64,000 nucleotides of DNA, taken from Thermomonospora echinospora (GTDB lineage Bacteria; Actinomycetota; Actinomycetes; Streptosporangiales; Streptosporangiaceae). The translations under genes and the position numbers were made by a program. Below the pieces are notes generated by a model. The model ran no database searches. It was not told where the DNA came from and saw nothing but the letters and a program-made list of their open reading frames with translations. Within the stretch, counting starts at the first letter, position 1; each line of letters opens with the position of its first letter. The stretch covers positions 1 to 64,000 of the forward strand of contig NZ_FNVO01000004.1 of assembly GCF_900108175.1 (NCBI RefSeq). Reading direction: 5' to 3'. Positions 1-9,225 of the stretch are shown one piece after another.

Positions 1-2823
1 GCGGTCGCCTGCAAGGTGGTCTACAAGAAGAACGACTGGGGCACCGGCTTCACCACCTCGATCGACATCACCAACACCGGTGACGCGCTCACCGGCTGGA
101 CCCTGAAGTACTCCTACACCGGCAACCAACGCCTGGCCTCGGGCTGGAGCGGACGCTGGACCCAGACCGGACAGAACATCACCGTCCACAACGAATCCTG
201 GAACGGCAACCTGTCCACCGGCGCCACCACCAACATCGGCGCCCAGTTCACCTACACCGGCACCAACATCGACCCCACCGCCTTCACCCTCAACGACACC
301 CCCTGCAACCAGACCCAGACCCAGCCCACCGTCACGCTGACCAGCCCGGCCGCGGGCGCCACCTACTCGGTCGGCGGCACCGTCCCGCTGGCCGCGACCG
401 CCACCCCGGGCGGCGGCGCGACGATCTCCAAGGTGGAGTTCTTCAGCCAGGACGGCCTGCTGGCCCCCGGCGACACCACCGCCCCCTACAGCCTGAACTG
501 GACGCCGACCACCGCCGGCAACCATTCCCTGTACGCCAAGGTGACCGACAGCAACGGGGCCACCGCCGAGTCGGCCCCGGTCGGCATCACGGTGACCGCG
601 CAGGCCAGTGTGGTGGCCAGCCCCACCACGCTGACCGTGCCGCGCGGTACGGCCGCGACCTACGGCGTCCGGCTGTCACGGCAGCCGTCCGCGAACGTCG
701 CGGTCACCACCAGCCGTACGAGCGGCAACTCCGGCCTGTCGGTGACGGCGGGCGCCACGCTCACGTTCACCCCGCAGAACTGGTCCACCGCCCAGCAGGT
801 GCAGATCACGGCCGACAACACCGGCACCGGCGCGGCCACTTTCACCTCGTCCGCGACCGGCTACGCCTCGGCCCAGATCACCGTCACGCAGGTTGCCGCC
901 GGCGGGGTCTACGAACAGCGCTTCCTCGACCAGTACAACAAGATCAAGGACCCGGCGAACGGCTACTTCAGCCCCGAGGGCATCCCGTACCACTCGGTGG
1001 AGACCTTCCTGGTGGAGGCCCCCGACCACGGCCACGAGACCACCTCCGAGGCCTACAGCTACCTGATCTGGCTGGAGGCCATGTACGGCAAGGTCACCCA
1101 GAACTGGGCCCCCTTCAACGCCTCCTGGGCGCTGATGGAGCGCTACATGATCCCGACCCACGCCGACCAGCCCACCAACGCCTCCTACCAGGCGAACTCG
1201 CCGGCCACCTACGCCGCCGAGCATCCCTCGCCCAGCGACTACCCCTCGCAGATCGAGCCGAGCGTGCCGACCGGGGACGACCCGATCGCCGGTGAGCTGA
1301 AGTCCGCCTACGGCACCGACGACATCTACGGCATGCACTGGTTGCAGGACGTCGACAACGTCTACGGCTACGGCAACACGCCCGGCGGCGGCTGCGAGGA
1401 GGGACCGTCCGCGGACGGCCCGTCCTACATCAACACCTACCAGCGCGGCTCGCAGGAGTCGGTCTTCGAGACCATCCCGCAGCCGACCTGCGACGAGTTC
1501 ACCTACGGCGGACCCAACGGCTACCTGGACCTGTTCATCAAGGACTCCAGCTACGCCAAGCAGTGGAAGTTCACCAACGCACCGGACGCCGACGCCCGCG
1601 CCATCCAGGCCGCCTACTGGGCCGACGTGTGGGCCAAGCAGCAGAACAGGGGCACCGACGTGGCTGCCACCGTGGCCAAGGCGGGCAAGCTCGGCGACTA
1701 CCTGCGGTACGCGTTCTTCGACAAGTACTTCAAGCGGATCGGCAACTGCTACCCGGCCACGTCCTGCCCGGGGGGCACCGGCAAGGACAGCGCGCACTAC
1801 CTGCTGTCGTGGTACTACGCCTGGGGTGGCTCCCTCGGCTCCGGCGGAGGCTGGGCCTGGCGTATCGGCGACGGCGCCTCGCACTTCGGCTACCAGAACC
1901 CGATGGCCGCCTACGCCCTGGTCAACAATCCGGCGATGGCGCCCAAGGGTGCGACCGCCAAGGCCGACTGGCAGGCCAGCCTCACCCGCCAGTTGCAGTT
2001 CTACAAGTGGCTGCAATCGGTGGAGGGCGGGATCGCCGGTGGCGCCACCAACAGTTGGGAGGGCAGCTACAACACTCCACCGGCGGGACTGACGAAGTTC
2101 TTCGGCATGGCGTACGACTGGCAGCCGGTCTACCACGACCCGCCCAGCAACCAGTGGTTCGGCTTCCAGGTGTGGTCCATGCAGCGGGTGGCCGAGCTCT
2201 ACAACGCCACCGGCAACGCCGCCGCCAAGACGCTGCTGGACAAGTGGGTGGACTGGGTGCTCCTGCACACCACCGCCAACCCCGCCACGGGCGACTACCA
2301 GCTCCCGTCCACGCTGAGCTGGAGCGGTCAGCCGGACGCCGACTGGTCCAACAACGTGGGCACGCCACCGGTCAACACCAGCCTGCACGTCACCGTGGTG
2401 GACTACACCCAGGACGTCGGCACCGCCGCCGCGCTCGCCCGGACCCTCACCGCGTACGCGGCCAGGTCCGGCGACACCGACGCCAGGACCGCCGCCAAGA
2501 ACCTGCTGGACGCCCTGTGGAAGCATCAGGACGCCGCCGGGGTCACGGTGCCAGAGACCAAGGCCGACTATGCCCGGGTCAAGGACCCCGTCTACGTCCC
2601 GCCGGGCTGGAGCGGCCAGATGCCCAACGGCGACCCGATCAACTCCTCTTCCACGTTCATGTCGATCCGCTCTTTCTACAAGAACGACCCCGACTACGAA
2701 CGGGTGTGGGCCTACGCCACCGGCGCCAGTTCCACCGTCCCGGTGTTCCGGTACCACCGGTTCTGGGCGCAGGCCGACATAGCGATGGCGATGGCCGACT
2801 ACGGTTCAATGTTCAACGAATGA
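1..2823 (+). CDS. GH48 cellulase with CBM2, 5' end outside window
   Basis: The open frame runs from base 1, so the real start and signal peptide lie upstream. Visible domains in order: a family 2 cellulose-binding module (about residues 1-105, with the typical W/N/G-rich pattern around NDWGTGF and TPCN), a bacterial Ig-like domain (about 108-198, VEFFSQDG), a second beta-sandwich linker domain (about 200-300), then a complete glycoside hydrolase family 48 domain (about 305-940) with ALMERYMIPTH, KFTNAPDADARAIQAAYWA and YHRFWAQADIAMAMADYG. GH48 enzymes are secreted processive cellobiohydrolases of crystalline cellulose. The ECF sigma gene starts 7 bases after the stop. Family call is very secure; exact substrate activity is inferred from the family. 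Confidence 0.95.
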   Translation, partial: AVACKVVYKKNDWGTGFTTSIDITNTGDALTGWTLKYSYTGNQRLASGWSGRWTQTGQNITVHNESWNGNLSTGATTNIGAQFTYTGTNIDPTAFTLNDTPCNQTQTQPTVTLTSPAAGATYSVGGTVPLAATATPGGGATISKVEFFSQDGLLAPGDTTAPYSLNWTPTTAGNHSLYAKVTDSNGATAESAPVGITVTAQASVVASPTTLTVPRGTAATYGVRLSRQPSANVAVTTSRTSGNSGLSVTAGATLTFTPQNWSTAQQVQITADNTGTGAATFTSSATGYASAQITVTQVAAGGVYEQRFLDQYNKIKDPANGYFSPEGIPYHSVETFLVEAPDHGHETTSEAYSYLIWLEAMYGKVTQNWAPFNASWALMERYMIPTHADQPTNASYQANSPATYAAEHPSPSDYPSQIEPSVPTGDDPIAGELKSAYGTDDIYGMHWLQDVDNVYGYGNTPGGGCEEGPSADGPSYINTYQRGSQESVFETIPQPTCDEFTYGGPNGYLDLFIKDSSYAKQWKFTNAPDADARAIQAAYWADVWAKQQNRGTDVAATVAKAGKLGDYLRYAFFDKYFKRIGNCYPATSCPGGTGKDSAHYLLSWYYAWGGSLGSGGGWAWRIGDGASHFGYQNPMAAYALVNNPAMAPKGATAKADWQASLTRQLQFYKWLQSVEGGIAGGATNSWEGSYNTPPAGLTKFFGMAYDWQPVYHDPPSNQWFGFQVWSMQRVAELYNATGNAAAKTLLDKWVDWVLLHTTANPATGDYQLPSTLSWSGQPDADWSNNVGTPPVNTSLHVTVVDYTQDVGTAAALARTLTAYAARSGDTDARTAAKNLLDALWKHQDAAGVTVPETKADYARVKDPVYVPPGWSGQMPNGDPINSSSTFMSIRSFYKNDPDYERVWAYATGASSTVPVFRYHRFWAQADIAMAMADYGSMFNE

Positions 2824-2830
2824 GCCGACG

Positions 2831-3496
2831 ATGACGGACGCGGGACGCGGCGCGCCGGCCGCCTCCCGCGTTCCTCGGCGGGAGGCGGACCCCTTGGGCT
2901 CACCAGACTCCGCCGACGAGGCCGCCCGGGCGGAGTTCCGGGGTTTCTTCGAGCGGCACCATCGAGAGCTGGCCCGGCTGGCGTTCCTGCTGCTGGGCGA
3001 CCCGGACGCCGCCGACGACCTGGCCGCCGACGCACTGGCGGCGGCCTGGCACCGGTGGGACCGGGTGCGCGGCGCGGACCAGCCCCTGGCCTACGTACGG
3101 CGGATGGTCGTCAACATGTGCAACAGCCGGATCCGGACCCTGGTACGCGAACGCGGCGGGCTGCACGCCCTGCAGGCCGGTGAACGCGAGGCGCGGGAGG
3201 ACCCGGACGTGGCGGCGATCGTCGACGTGCGGGCCGCGCTGCGGCGGCTGCCGCACCGCAAGCGCGCCTGCGTGGTTCTGCGGCTCGCCTTCGACCTGTC
3301 GGAACAGGAGACCGCCCGGATCCTGGGCATCTCCGTCGGAACGGTCAAGAGCCAGACCTCACGCGGCCTGGCCGAACTGGCCCGGACACTGCGCGACCGC
3401 CCGGAGCACGGCGGCCCCGCGGGCACGGCGCTGCCCGCCGACGAGGCACTGCCCGGCGGCGGCGTGGCCAAGGGTCCTCTCAGAGAGGGAGCGTGA
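2831..3496 (+). CDS. SigE-family ECF RNA polymerase sigma factor
   Basis: A 221-residue sigma-70 family protein. Region 2 spans about residues 35-105 (FFERHHRELARLAFLLLGD, then the DLAADALAAAWHRW core) and region 4 about 130-185, with LPHRKRACVVLRLAFDLSEQ and the recognition helix GISVGTVKSQTSRGL. This is the short actinobacterial SigE-family layout with no C-terminal extension. Its TGA overlaps the ATG of the next gene (TGATG), so the two are probably translated together, and the partner with one membrane segment is the obvious candidate anti-sigma. The start at 2831 is the first ATG after the cellulase stop; a shorter N-terminus is possible. Confidence 0.9.
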   Translation: MTDAGRGAPAASRVPRREADPLGSPDSADEAARAEFRGFFERHHRELARLAFLLLGDPDAADDLAADALAAAWHRWDRVRGADQPLAYVRRMVVNMCNSRIRTLVRERGGLHALQAGEREAREDPDVAAIVDVRAALRRLPHRKRACVVLRLAFDLSEQETARILGISVGTVKSQTSRGLAELARTLRDRPEHGGPAGTALPADEALPGGGVAKGPLREGA

Positions 3497-4341
3497 TGCG
3501 AGACCAGGAGGGTCGGTGGAGTACGGCGGAGGAGTCCGTCGCCCGGCGGTTGCGCGATGAGGCGGAGCGGCACGAGCCCGACCGGGACCGCATGTGGAGC
3601 AGGGTGGAGACGGCCATGGTGGGGCCGTATACGACGGGGCCGCCGGAGGAGACCGAACGGTGGTCACGGCCACGGCGGGGGTGGTGGTCGCGCTGGAGCG
3701 GCCTGCGCGTGGCCGCGACGGCGCTGGGCACCGCGGCGGTCGTCGGCGTCACCTCGTTCACCGCGCTGGCGCTGACCGACAGGGGCGGCCGGTTGCCTCA
3801 CCCGCCGATGACGGGGCGGGACGGCGGTGACATTCCGGCGCAGTCGCCCGCCCAGACCAGCTCACAGGTCCCCACCCCGGGCAAGATGCCCGAGGGGGCC
3901 GCCTCGGCGACACCGGAAGGCACGAGGAGCACGTCGCCCGGCACGACGAAGCGCCCCGCGGCCAAGGGACGCATCGTGGAGGTCACAGGGGCGCCGGGGG
4001 CGAACAGCACCGACCACTGGGGTGAGAACACCCTGCGGCTGGAGGTACGCCGTCCGCTCGCCGGCCTCGACGTCACCATCCGGGTGGTCCGTACGCGGCG
4101 GGTCAACCCGACCGGCTCATGGCTGTCGCTGCCCGCCTCGGACTTCCGCATCAGCACGGACGCCACCGACAGGGCCGTCGTCTACCGTTGGACCTTGTTC
4201 CCGGGCCGTGCGATCCGGCCTGGCTCGTACGTCATCGCCGCCCAGTACGACCGGGGCGCCGACCATGACCCCCGCCGGGACGCCTTCACTCTGACCGCGA
4301 CCGCCGCGACCACCGAGACCACCGTCCAAGGGCACTTCTGA
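3496..4341 (+). CDS. one-TM partner of the sigma factor, putative anti-sigma
   Basis: About 281 residues with a charged cytoplasmic N-terminus (RRLRDEAERHEPDRDRMWSR), one hydrophobic segment near residues 75-98 (VAATALGTAAVVGVTSFTALAL) and a long Ser/Thr/Pro/Gly-rich external region ending in a beta-rich domain of about 110 residues. There is no recognisable zinc-binding anti-sigma motif (HxxxCxxC), so the anti-sigma role is inferred from position alone: the gene overlaps the end of the sigma gene by one base, and SigE-family sigma genes are commonly followed by such one-TM proteins. A GTG at 3493 is an alternative start; GGGAG at 3487-3491 serves either. Confidence 0.8.
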   Translation: MRDQEGRWSTAEESVARRLRDEAERHEPDRDRMWSRVETAMVGPYTTGPPEETERWSRPRRGWWSRWSGLRVAATALGTAAVVGVTSFTALALTDRGGRLPHPPMTGRDGGDIPAQSPAQTSSQVPTPGKMPEGAASATPEGTRSTSPGTTKRPAAKGRIVEVTGAPGANSTDHWGENTLRLEVRRPLAGLDVTIRVVRTRRVNPTGSWLSLPASDFRISTDATDRAVVYRWTLFPGRAIRPGSYVIAAQYDRGADHDPRRDAFTLTATAATTETTVQGHF

Positions 4342-4448
4342 GGAGCCCACCACCCAGCGCATCCCGAGAATCGGGCCGCCGAAAGGCGCGCTGGAGCACC
4401 ACTCTGGGCCGAGGCGTCCGCGGCGAAGGCGGGGCCGGGTGCCCTTCG

Positions 4449-4883
4449 TTACCCGGCGGCTGCTTCGGCTGCCTCGGTCTCGTCGGTTCGCAGGGACGCG
4501 GGGTCCGTCACGTTCAGATGCGGGACGCGATGGGCGAGGCTGTCGGCGGGGGCGACGACGTGCAGGACGCCGCGGACGGCGTGGGCGGCGAAGTGGGCCT
4601 TGGCCAGCAGACCCACGCCGTGGGAGTCGATGGCGTCGACCTCGGTCAGGTCCAGCACCAGGTTCAGGGGCTGTGGGGCCAGCACGATCGTGGACAGGAT
4701 CTCCGCTTCGGCGGTGACCACGGTGCCCTTGTGCAGCGGCCCGGTCATCTTCAGGACGGTGGACGTCCCCCGGCGGGCGGACTCGACCGCCAGCCCGTCC
4801 CGGCCGCGTTCGGCCGACGGACCGGCCGGCGGCAGGTCCGCTTCCGACAGCAGGGGTTGCGGTGCGGTCGGCCTCACGAGCAT
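4449..4883 (-). CDS. STAS-domain anti-anti-sigma factor
   Basis: A 144-residue protein whose residues 25-125 form a STAS domain like SpoIIAA/RsbV. The phosphorylatable serine is in DLTEVDAIDSHGVGLL, matching the DSxGxGxL signature. In partner switching, the unphosphorylated form binds an HATPase-type anti-sigma kinase and frees a sigma factor. No kinase or sigma gene is adjacent; the nearest kinase-like genes in the window are at 11631, 24694 and 40283, and a SpoIIE phosphatase is at 22923. It is transcribed away from the wHTH gene at 5092 across an AT-rich gap. Confidence 0.85.
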   Translation of the reverse strand: MLVRPTAPQPLLSEADLPPAGPSAERGRDGLAVESARRGTSTVLKMTGPLHKGTVVTAEAEILSTIVLAPQPLNLVLDLTEVDAIDSHGVGLLAKAHFAAHAVRGVLHVVAPADSLAHRVPHLNVTDPASLRTDETEAAEAAAG

Positions 4884-5091
4884 GGGAGTGCGCCTTCCTC
4901 AGGGAACCGGCAGGGCGGGGACGACGGAAGCCCTAAAGGTGTTACGTGAAATATTATTCGCTAAATCTTGGTCGTAGGATAGTACCTGTGACGGAGGCCT
5001 CCAGGCGACCTCAGCTCCGGTCGCCGCGGAGACGCCCCCGGTCGGCCCGGGCCGGAGCCGGCCGGGGCAGGTACGGCGGTGAGGTGAACAG
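4884..5091. promoter_or_regulatory. divergent promoter region, AT-rich
   Basis: The gap between the STAS gene and the wHTH gene contains an unusually AT-rich stretch at 4940-4985 (ATATTATTCGCTAAAT) in an otherwise very GC-rich chromosome, as expected for two back-to-back promoters. No pair of -35/-10 boxes could be fixed with certainty. Confidence 0.4.
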
Positions 5092-5400
5092 GTGGAGACA
5101 CCAGCGAGACGCGGCAAGTCCTGGACCTTCCTGACCAACCACGCCCGGGTGCTGATCAGCATCGCCCGGCGTCCCACCATCCGGGTGCGCGACGTCGCCC
5201 AGGAGATCGGGATCACCGAGCGGGCCGCCCAGCTGATCATCACCGACCTGGAAGAGGCCGGCTACCTCACCCGCACTCGCGTCGGGCGCCGCAACACCTA
5301 CACCGTCAACGCCGAACGGCCCTTCCGCCACCCGGCCGAGGCCGACCACGACGTCCGGGACCTCCTCGCCCTGTTCACCGACCAGTCCACCTACGCCTGA
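5092..5400 (+). CDS. small winged-helix transcriptional regulator
   Basis: A 102-residue protein beginning with GTG. Residues 10-80 form a winged helix of the MarR/ArsR type: FLTNHARVLISIARRP, then helices VRDVAQEIGITERAAQLII and DLEEAGYLTRTRVGRRNTYTVN (wing). It ends in a short acidic tail. Such stand-alone winged-helix proteins are common in actinomycetes; the target is unknown. Its 3' end runs directly into a 61-bp tandem repeat. Confidence 0.8.
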   Translation: METPARRGKSWTFLTNHARVLISIARRPTIRVRDVAQEIGITERAAQLIITDLEEAGYLTRTRVGRRNTYTVNAERPFRHPAEADHDVRDLLALFTDQSTYA

Positions 5401-5410
5401 CCCCACCCCC

Positions 5411-5640
5411 GCCCGGCGGACCACCGAGCGGGCCAGGCGCGTCGAGACTTCTTCGGACTGAGTTCACGGCCGCCCGGCGGATCGCCGACCGGGCCAGGCG
5501 CGTCGAGACTTCTTCGGGCTGAGCCCATGGCCGCCCGGTGGATCACCAGCCAGGCCAGGTGCGCCGAGGTTTCTTCGGACTGAGTCCACGGTCGCCTGGC
5601 GGATCACCGGCCGTACGCGCTGAAGAGCCGTCTTCGGACG
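5411..5640. repeat. 61-bp tandem repeat, 3 full units and a degenerate fourth
   Basis: Units begin at 5411, 5472, 5533 and 5594, an exact 61-base period. Each begins GCC(C/T)GG(C/T)GGA and carries a conserved core ACTTCTTCGG(A/G)CTGAG in units 1 and 2, more diverged in units 3 and 4. The fourth unit loses similarity after about 45 bases. There is no spacer between units, so this is not a CRISPR array. It fills the non-coding gap between two same-strand genes. Confidence 0.85.
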
Positions 5641-5732
5641 TCTCGGCGGGCTCGCCGACGGCCGACTGCCGGACCGCTCTGCGGGCGGTGACCGCAATGG
5701 GCGGTGAGCAGCCGTATGGGTAGCCTCGTCCC

Positions 5733-6611
5733 GTGAGAGACGGGATCAGGCGGGCGTGCGAACGGCTGATGGACCGTGGGACGCAGCGCTGGGTGCGGCT
5801 GACCGGCCGGCGGGTCGATCCGGCGGACGAGGAGTGGCTCTCCGGTCCTCGTGGAGACCGCGACCGGGTCGGTGACTCCTGGCTGCACCGGGAGGCGGCA
5901 CGGCACGGCGCGCGGGTGCTGGACGAGGAGAGACCGGCGGGGCTGGTGGCGTCGATGGCGCTGCTGGACGGGCCCGGCTTCGACTCCTCCGCGCTGCATC
6001 CACGGGTACGGGACTTCTACGAGCGCACCGCGCGGTGGCGGCTCGAACTGTGGTCGCAGTGGTCGCCGTGGGCGTGGCCGTTCGGCTGGCTGATCTCGAC
6101 GCTGTTCGCCCGCAGGCTCCAGCAGTTGAGCCTGCCGCTGCGGCCGCTGGACGTGGCGCACGGGATGAGCAGCGAGATCACGCCTGTGGCCGACGCCGAC
6201 GGCCGGGTGATCGGCACCTCCTGGCGACGGCGCCTGCGGGCGAACGGCGAAACCGTGTTCAGCGGCTGGTACCAGGACATCACCCTGCCCGGCGTGCGGC
6301 AGCCCAGGGTACGCGTGGTCTTCCCGCTGCCGAACGGGCGGCTGGTGGTGCTCCTGCGCCCCGAGGTCACGGCCAAAGGCGGACTGGTCCTCGCCTCACC
6401 CGAGGGAGGCTGGGGTGAGGACGGCGCCTACCTGGTCGTCGACCCGGGCGATGGCTCCCCGGCCTGGGCACGGCGCATACCGGTGCATGAGCGTTTCCAC
6501 GTCTACGTGGACACGGAGGGCGTCCTGCGCACCGACCACGCGCTGACCCTCTGGTCGATCCCCGCCCTACGCCTGCACTACCGCCTCGACGAGACCGACG
6601 CCCCGGACTGA
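5733..6611 (+). CDS. conserved hypothetical protein
   Basis: A 292-residue soluble protein starting with GTG; no family was recognised. It is rich in Trp and Arg, has an amphipathic aromatic stretch near residues 95-120 (LWSQWSPWAWPFGW) and a beta-rich C-terminal half with repeated hydrophobic-strand patterns (RVRVVFPLPNGRLVVLLRP). No signal peptide or clear transmembrane helix. Codon use is normal for the window, and no neighbour hints at a function. Confidence 0.7.
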   Translation: MRDGIRRACERLMDRGTQRWVRLTGRRVDPADEEWLSGPRGDRDRVGDSWLHREAARHGARVLDEERPAGLVASMALLDGPGFDSSALHPRVRDFYERTARWRLELWSQWSPWAWPFGWLISTLFARRLQQLSLPLRPLDVAHGMSSEITPVADADGRVIGTSWRRRLRANGETVFSGWYQDITLPGVRQPRVRVVFPLPNGRLVVLLRPEVTAKGGLVLASPEGGWGEDGAYLVVDPGDGSPAWARRIPVHERFHVYVDTEGVLRTDHALTLWSIPALRLHYRLDETDAPD

Positions 6612-7008
6612 GCCCTTCCTGCCCGGCCATTACCCGGCGCGCCGCCACGGGGCCGAACGGGTCAGCGCCGGTCCCCACGTGGGCGTCTTCTCGGAACTCA
6701 CGCGCTGATTGAGGTACGACGACCGGATTCGCGGCCGGAGTCGGCGGCGCGCACCGGCGGAAGCCACCGATCGGCCTCAGAAGTGACGCGGCCAGTGCGT
6801 ACGAGACCGTCAAACCCCAATGAGCCGTTGCCGAATTCGGAGGGAGTTTCCCGCGCGTTCCCGGTGCGCGGCACCGGCATACCGGTCGTGCCCTTGTTCC
6901 TTGATATCGTCCGTCCGGAAATCGATTTCCGATTCGTGCGGGCGGCGTTTCCGTTCTGCCCCACAACGGGCACTCGACCGGACCGGCGGGCTCTGCGATT
7001 CTTGGTCC
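6612..7008. other. 397-bp intergenic region
   Basis: No gene is supported here. The second half (from about 6780) has lower GC and includes runs such as TTCCTTGATATCG and AAATCGATTTCCG; AAATCGATTT is a 10-base palindrome near 6920. Frames through this stretch are open only because they continue the downstream gene upstream of its likely start. Confidence 0.4.
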
Positions 7009-8061
7009 ATGACGCACTCGCTCGAAGAGCACGGAACCGAGCGGGAAGGTCCGCTCTCTCTGCAGGAGATCGACGAGATCATCGGCACTGAGAATCCGCC
7101 GCTGCGCAATCTGCGGATCACCTACGCCTACCACCAGCTGGCCGTCGCCCTGGCGAGGCTGCTGGACGACCGGAACGCGACGTGGTGCGGGTTCGGCACC
7201 TGGGCGTCGCGGACGGCGGGGCTGTTCATCCGGGGCGAGCTGAAGCCCCGTCCCGTCGGCCTGCCGCCCGTTCCCCCGTGGGTGAGCCGGCACCTGATGA
7301 CGTGGGCGGCCCCGCACGTCGGCAGCAACGTGGCCAGGGGCAACCTGCTGGTCTTCCAGGAGCTGGGGCCGCTGTTCCACACGATGGTCACCGCCTACAC
7401 CGAGGAGGACGACGCGGAACGGGCACTGGAGCGGGTCCTGCAGCCCCTCAGGCCCGGCCTCGTGACCGAGGGTGGCCAGGACCTGCTGATCGCGGCCGCC
7501 CGCTCGTACCACCGGGCGATGCCCCTGCCGCACTCGGCCGCACGGTCACAGGTGATCCTGCTGGCCAATTTGCAGGTGGCCCTGCACGAGCAGATCAGGT
7601 TGCAGGAGGCGATCGCCGCCTCGCTGGCCCCGCCGCTGCGCGCCCCGTTCACCCCCGCGCCGTTGAACGTCCTCGCCACCCGCTTCTGGGGCCGCCTGGC
7701 GACCAGCCACCTGATGGACGTCTACATGCCGGCGGTGGACTTCACCACCACCCGCACCCTCATCCCCCTGCGCCTGGGCCGCGACGTGGGCGGGGCGCAC
7801 GGCGCGACGACCTTCTGTGAGCACCTGACGGACCTCATCGACCTGGAGTTGAAGGCACTGCTGTACGACTTCGACCGCAGCCCCAACAGCGTGCTGGGCA
7901 GCGCGGCGGCCGACTGGTCTCTCCTCGCCGAGCGCATGAACTACCTCACCGACTTCTTCCGCCTCTGGCAGCAGGACCCCTGCCTCATGCAGGCCCCGTT
8001 CACCCCCCGCCAGGCCGAGGACCTCCGCGCCGGCAAGATGCCCTCCGGCCCACCTCTGTAG
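7009..8061 (+). CDS. hypothetical protein, mostly helical
   Basis: A 350-residue protein. The frame is open further upstream, but the sequence before the ATG at 7009 (MTHSLEEHG) lacks coding character, so this start was chosen. It is predicted soluble and largely helical, with segments such as LRITYAYHQLAVALARLLDD and WGRLATSHLMDVYMPAVDF. No known domain was recognised. It stands alone, with the membrane-protein gene at 8161 following on the same strand. Confidence 0.7.
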   Translation: MTHSLEEHGTEREGPLSLQEIDEIIGTENPPLRNLRITYAYHQLAVALARLLDDRNATWCGFGTWASRTAGLFIRGELKPRPVGLPPVPPWVSRHLMTWAAPHVGSNVARGNLLVFQELGPLFHTMVTAYTEEDDAERALERVLQPLRPGLVTEGGQDLLIAAARSYHRAMPLPHSAARSQVILLANLQVALHEQIRLQEAIAASLAPPLRAPFTPAPLNVLATRFWGRLATSHLMDVYMPAVDFTTTRTLIPLRLGRDVGGAHGATTFCEHLTDLIDLELKALLYDFDRSPNSVLGSAAADWSLLAERMNYLTDFFRLWQQDPCLMQAPFTPRQAEDLRAGKMPSGPPL

Positions 8062-8160
8062 CCACCACACCGGGCCGGGGTTCGTACGGACTTGTGAGGT
8101 CCCCTGGATATCCGACCTTGGGATGACGCGCCGGGTGGGGCGGATCGTCAGGATGACCCT

Positions 8161-8991
8161 GTGCTGAGTGAAGCGGATATTCGTCCTCGTGTAGTGATCG
8201 CCGGTGCTGTCGCGCTGTCCATGGTCCTCCTCGTCCTGAATGCGGTGGCGAGTGGACTGCCACCGGCATATACGGTGCTCCGATGGATCGGCTTGCCCTG
8301 GGATCGGCATTACGCCGTCGTTCTCGGGGCCGCCATGGCCGTTATGGCGTTGACGTTCGGCCTGTGCCTCGAACGGGCGGCCCGGCTGGGGACGACGCCT
8401 TTCCTGGGCGGGTGGGGTGCCGCCATGGTCGCTCTCGCGGTAGGTCACATGGTCACCATCGCCCCGTATCTGAACGGCTTGAGTGTGCCCGTGCAGTTGG
8501 TGGGTGCCGCCGCTGTGGGGGCGCTGGAGGGTCTGCTGTTCGGCTGGGTGGCCGGAATGGTGGTGAAGTGGGCCGTTGTTCTCTCCTCCGCCCCCGAAAC
8601 GGGATCGGCGGCTCGGCCGGACCGGCCCGCACAGCGCGCCCTGACACCGTTTCTTCTGATCACCGGCGTCCTGCTGGTGGCACCGGTGATCCTGGGGGCG
8701 GTGAGCTGGGTGATGCTGTCTCCCGACGCCGCCATCCCTGAGGACTGCGGTGCCACCGTCTGTGTTGCCGAAAGCGACGCCATAATGGTGCCGCTGGTGC
8801 TCGCAGGTGCCGCCCTCGTGCCTTTGTGGGCCATCGCCGCATTCGCTCTGGGCATGAGGCGGCTGGACCACAGGTTCCGGCAGCGCGGTCCCGTCGGTCA
8901 GGCGCTGGCGGCACTCTCGATCGCCGGCAGCATGGCCCTCCCGATGTACCTTCTCACCATGTTCGGCGGTTTGTTCACGCCACCGATGTGA
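8161..8991 (+). CDS. multi-pass membrane protein, unknown function
   Basis: A 276-residue GTG-start protein with about seven hydrophobic helices, for example VIAGAVALSMVLLVLNAVAS near the N-terminus, YAVVLGAAMAVMALTFGLCL, MVALAVGHMVTI, LLITGVLLVAPVILGAVSWV and LVLAGAALVPLWAIAAFAL. Two cysteines (DCGATVCV) lie in a loop predicted outside the membrane and could form a disulphide. No family assigned. A run of nine G bases follows the stop at 9014-9022. Confidence 0.7.
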   Translation: MLSEADIRPRVVIAGAVALSMVLLVLNAVASGLPPAYTVLRWIGLPWDRHYAVVLGAAMAVMALTFGLCLERAARLGTTPFLGGWGAAMVALAVGHMVTIAPYLNGLSVPVQLVGAAAVGALEGLLFGWVAGMVVKWAVVLSSAPETGSAARPDRPAQRALTPFLLITGVLLVAPVILGAVSWVMLSPDAAIPEDCGATVCVAESDAIMVPLVLAGAALVPLWAIAAFALGMRRLDHRFRQRGPVGQALAALSIAGSMALPMYLLTMFGGLFTPPM

Positions 8992-9225
8992 CGAACGGGT
9001 CGCCCGGTCCAGCGGGGGGGGGCCACCGGAGCCTTCCGCGGGCGGAACGGCGTCTCCACTCCCGCGCGTCGTCGGCGCCGAGTACCGCGTCAACGCATGT
9101 CAGCGCCCGGCGAATCGCCAGTACATGACTTCGCCGAAATGCGGGCGCTCCCTCCTCGGTGATCGCGATGACGTTGGCCAGCCGGCGGCGGCCCTGCCTT
9201 CCGGTACGGCCCGCCATGCCGCTGT

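Noticed and set aside
676-2757. Long minus-strand open frame of 693 codons
   Set aside because: Exactly antisense to the GH48 cellulase with typical Gly/Val/Arg-rich shadow composition.
5411-5640. Possible CRISPR array
   Set aside because: Repeat units are contiguous with no spacers, units diverge, and no cas gene is present.
9014-9022. Run of nine G as a phase-variation tract
   Set aside because: It lies after the stop of one gene and outside any reading frame or promoter that I can support.
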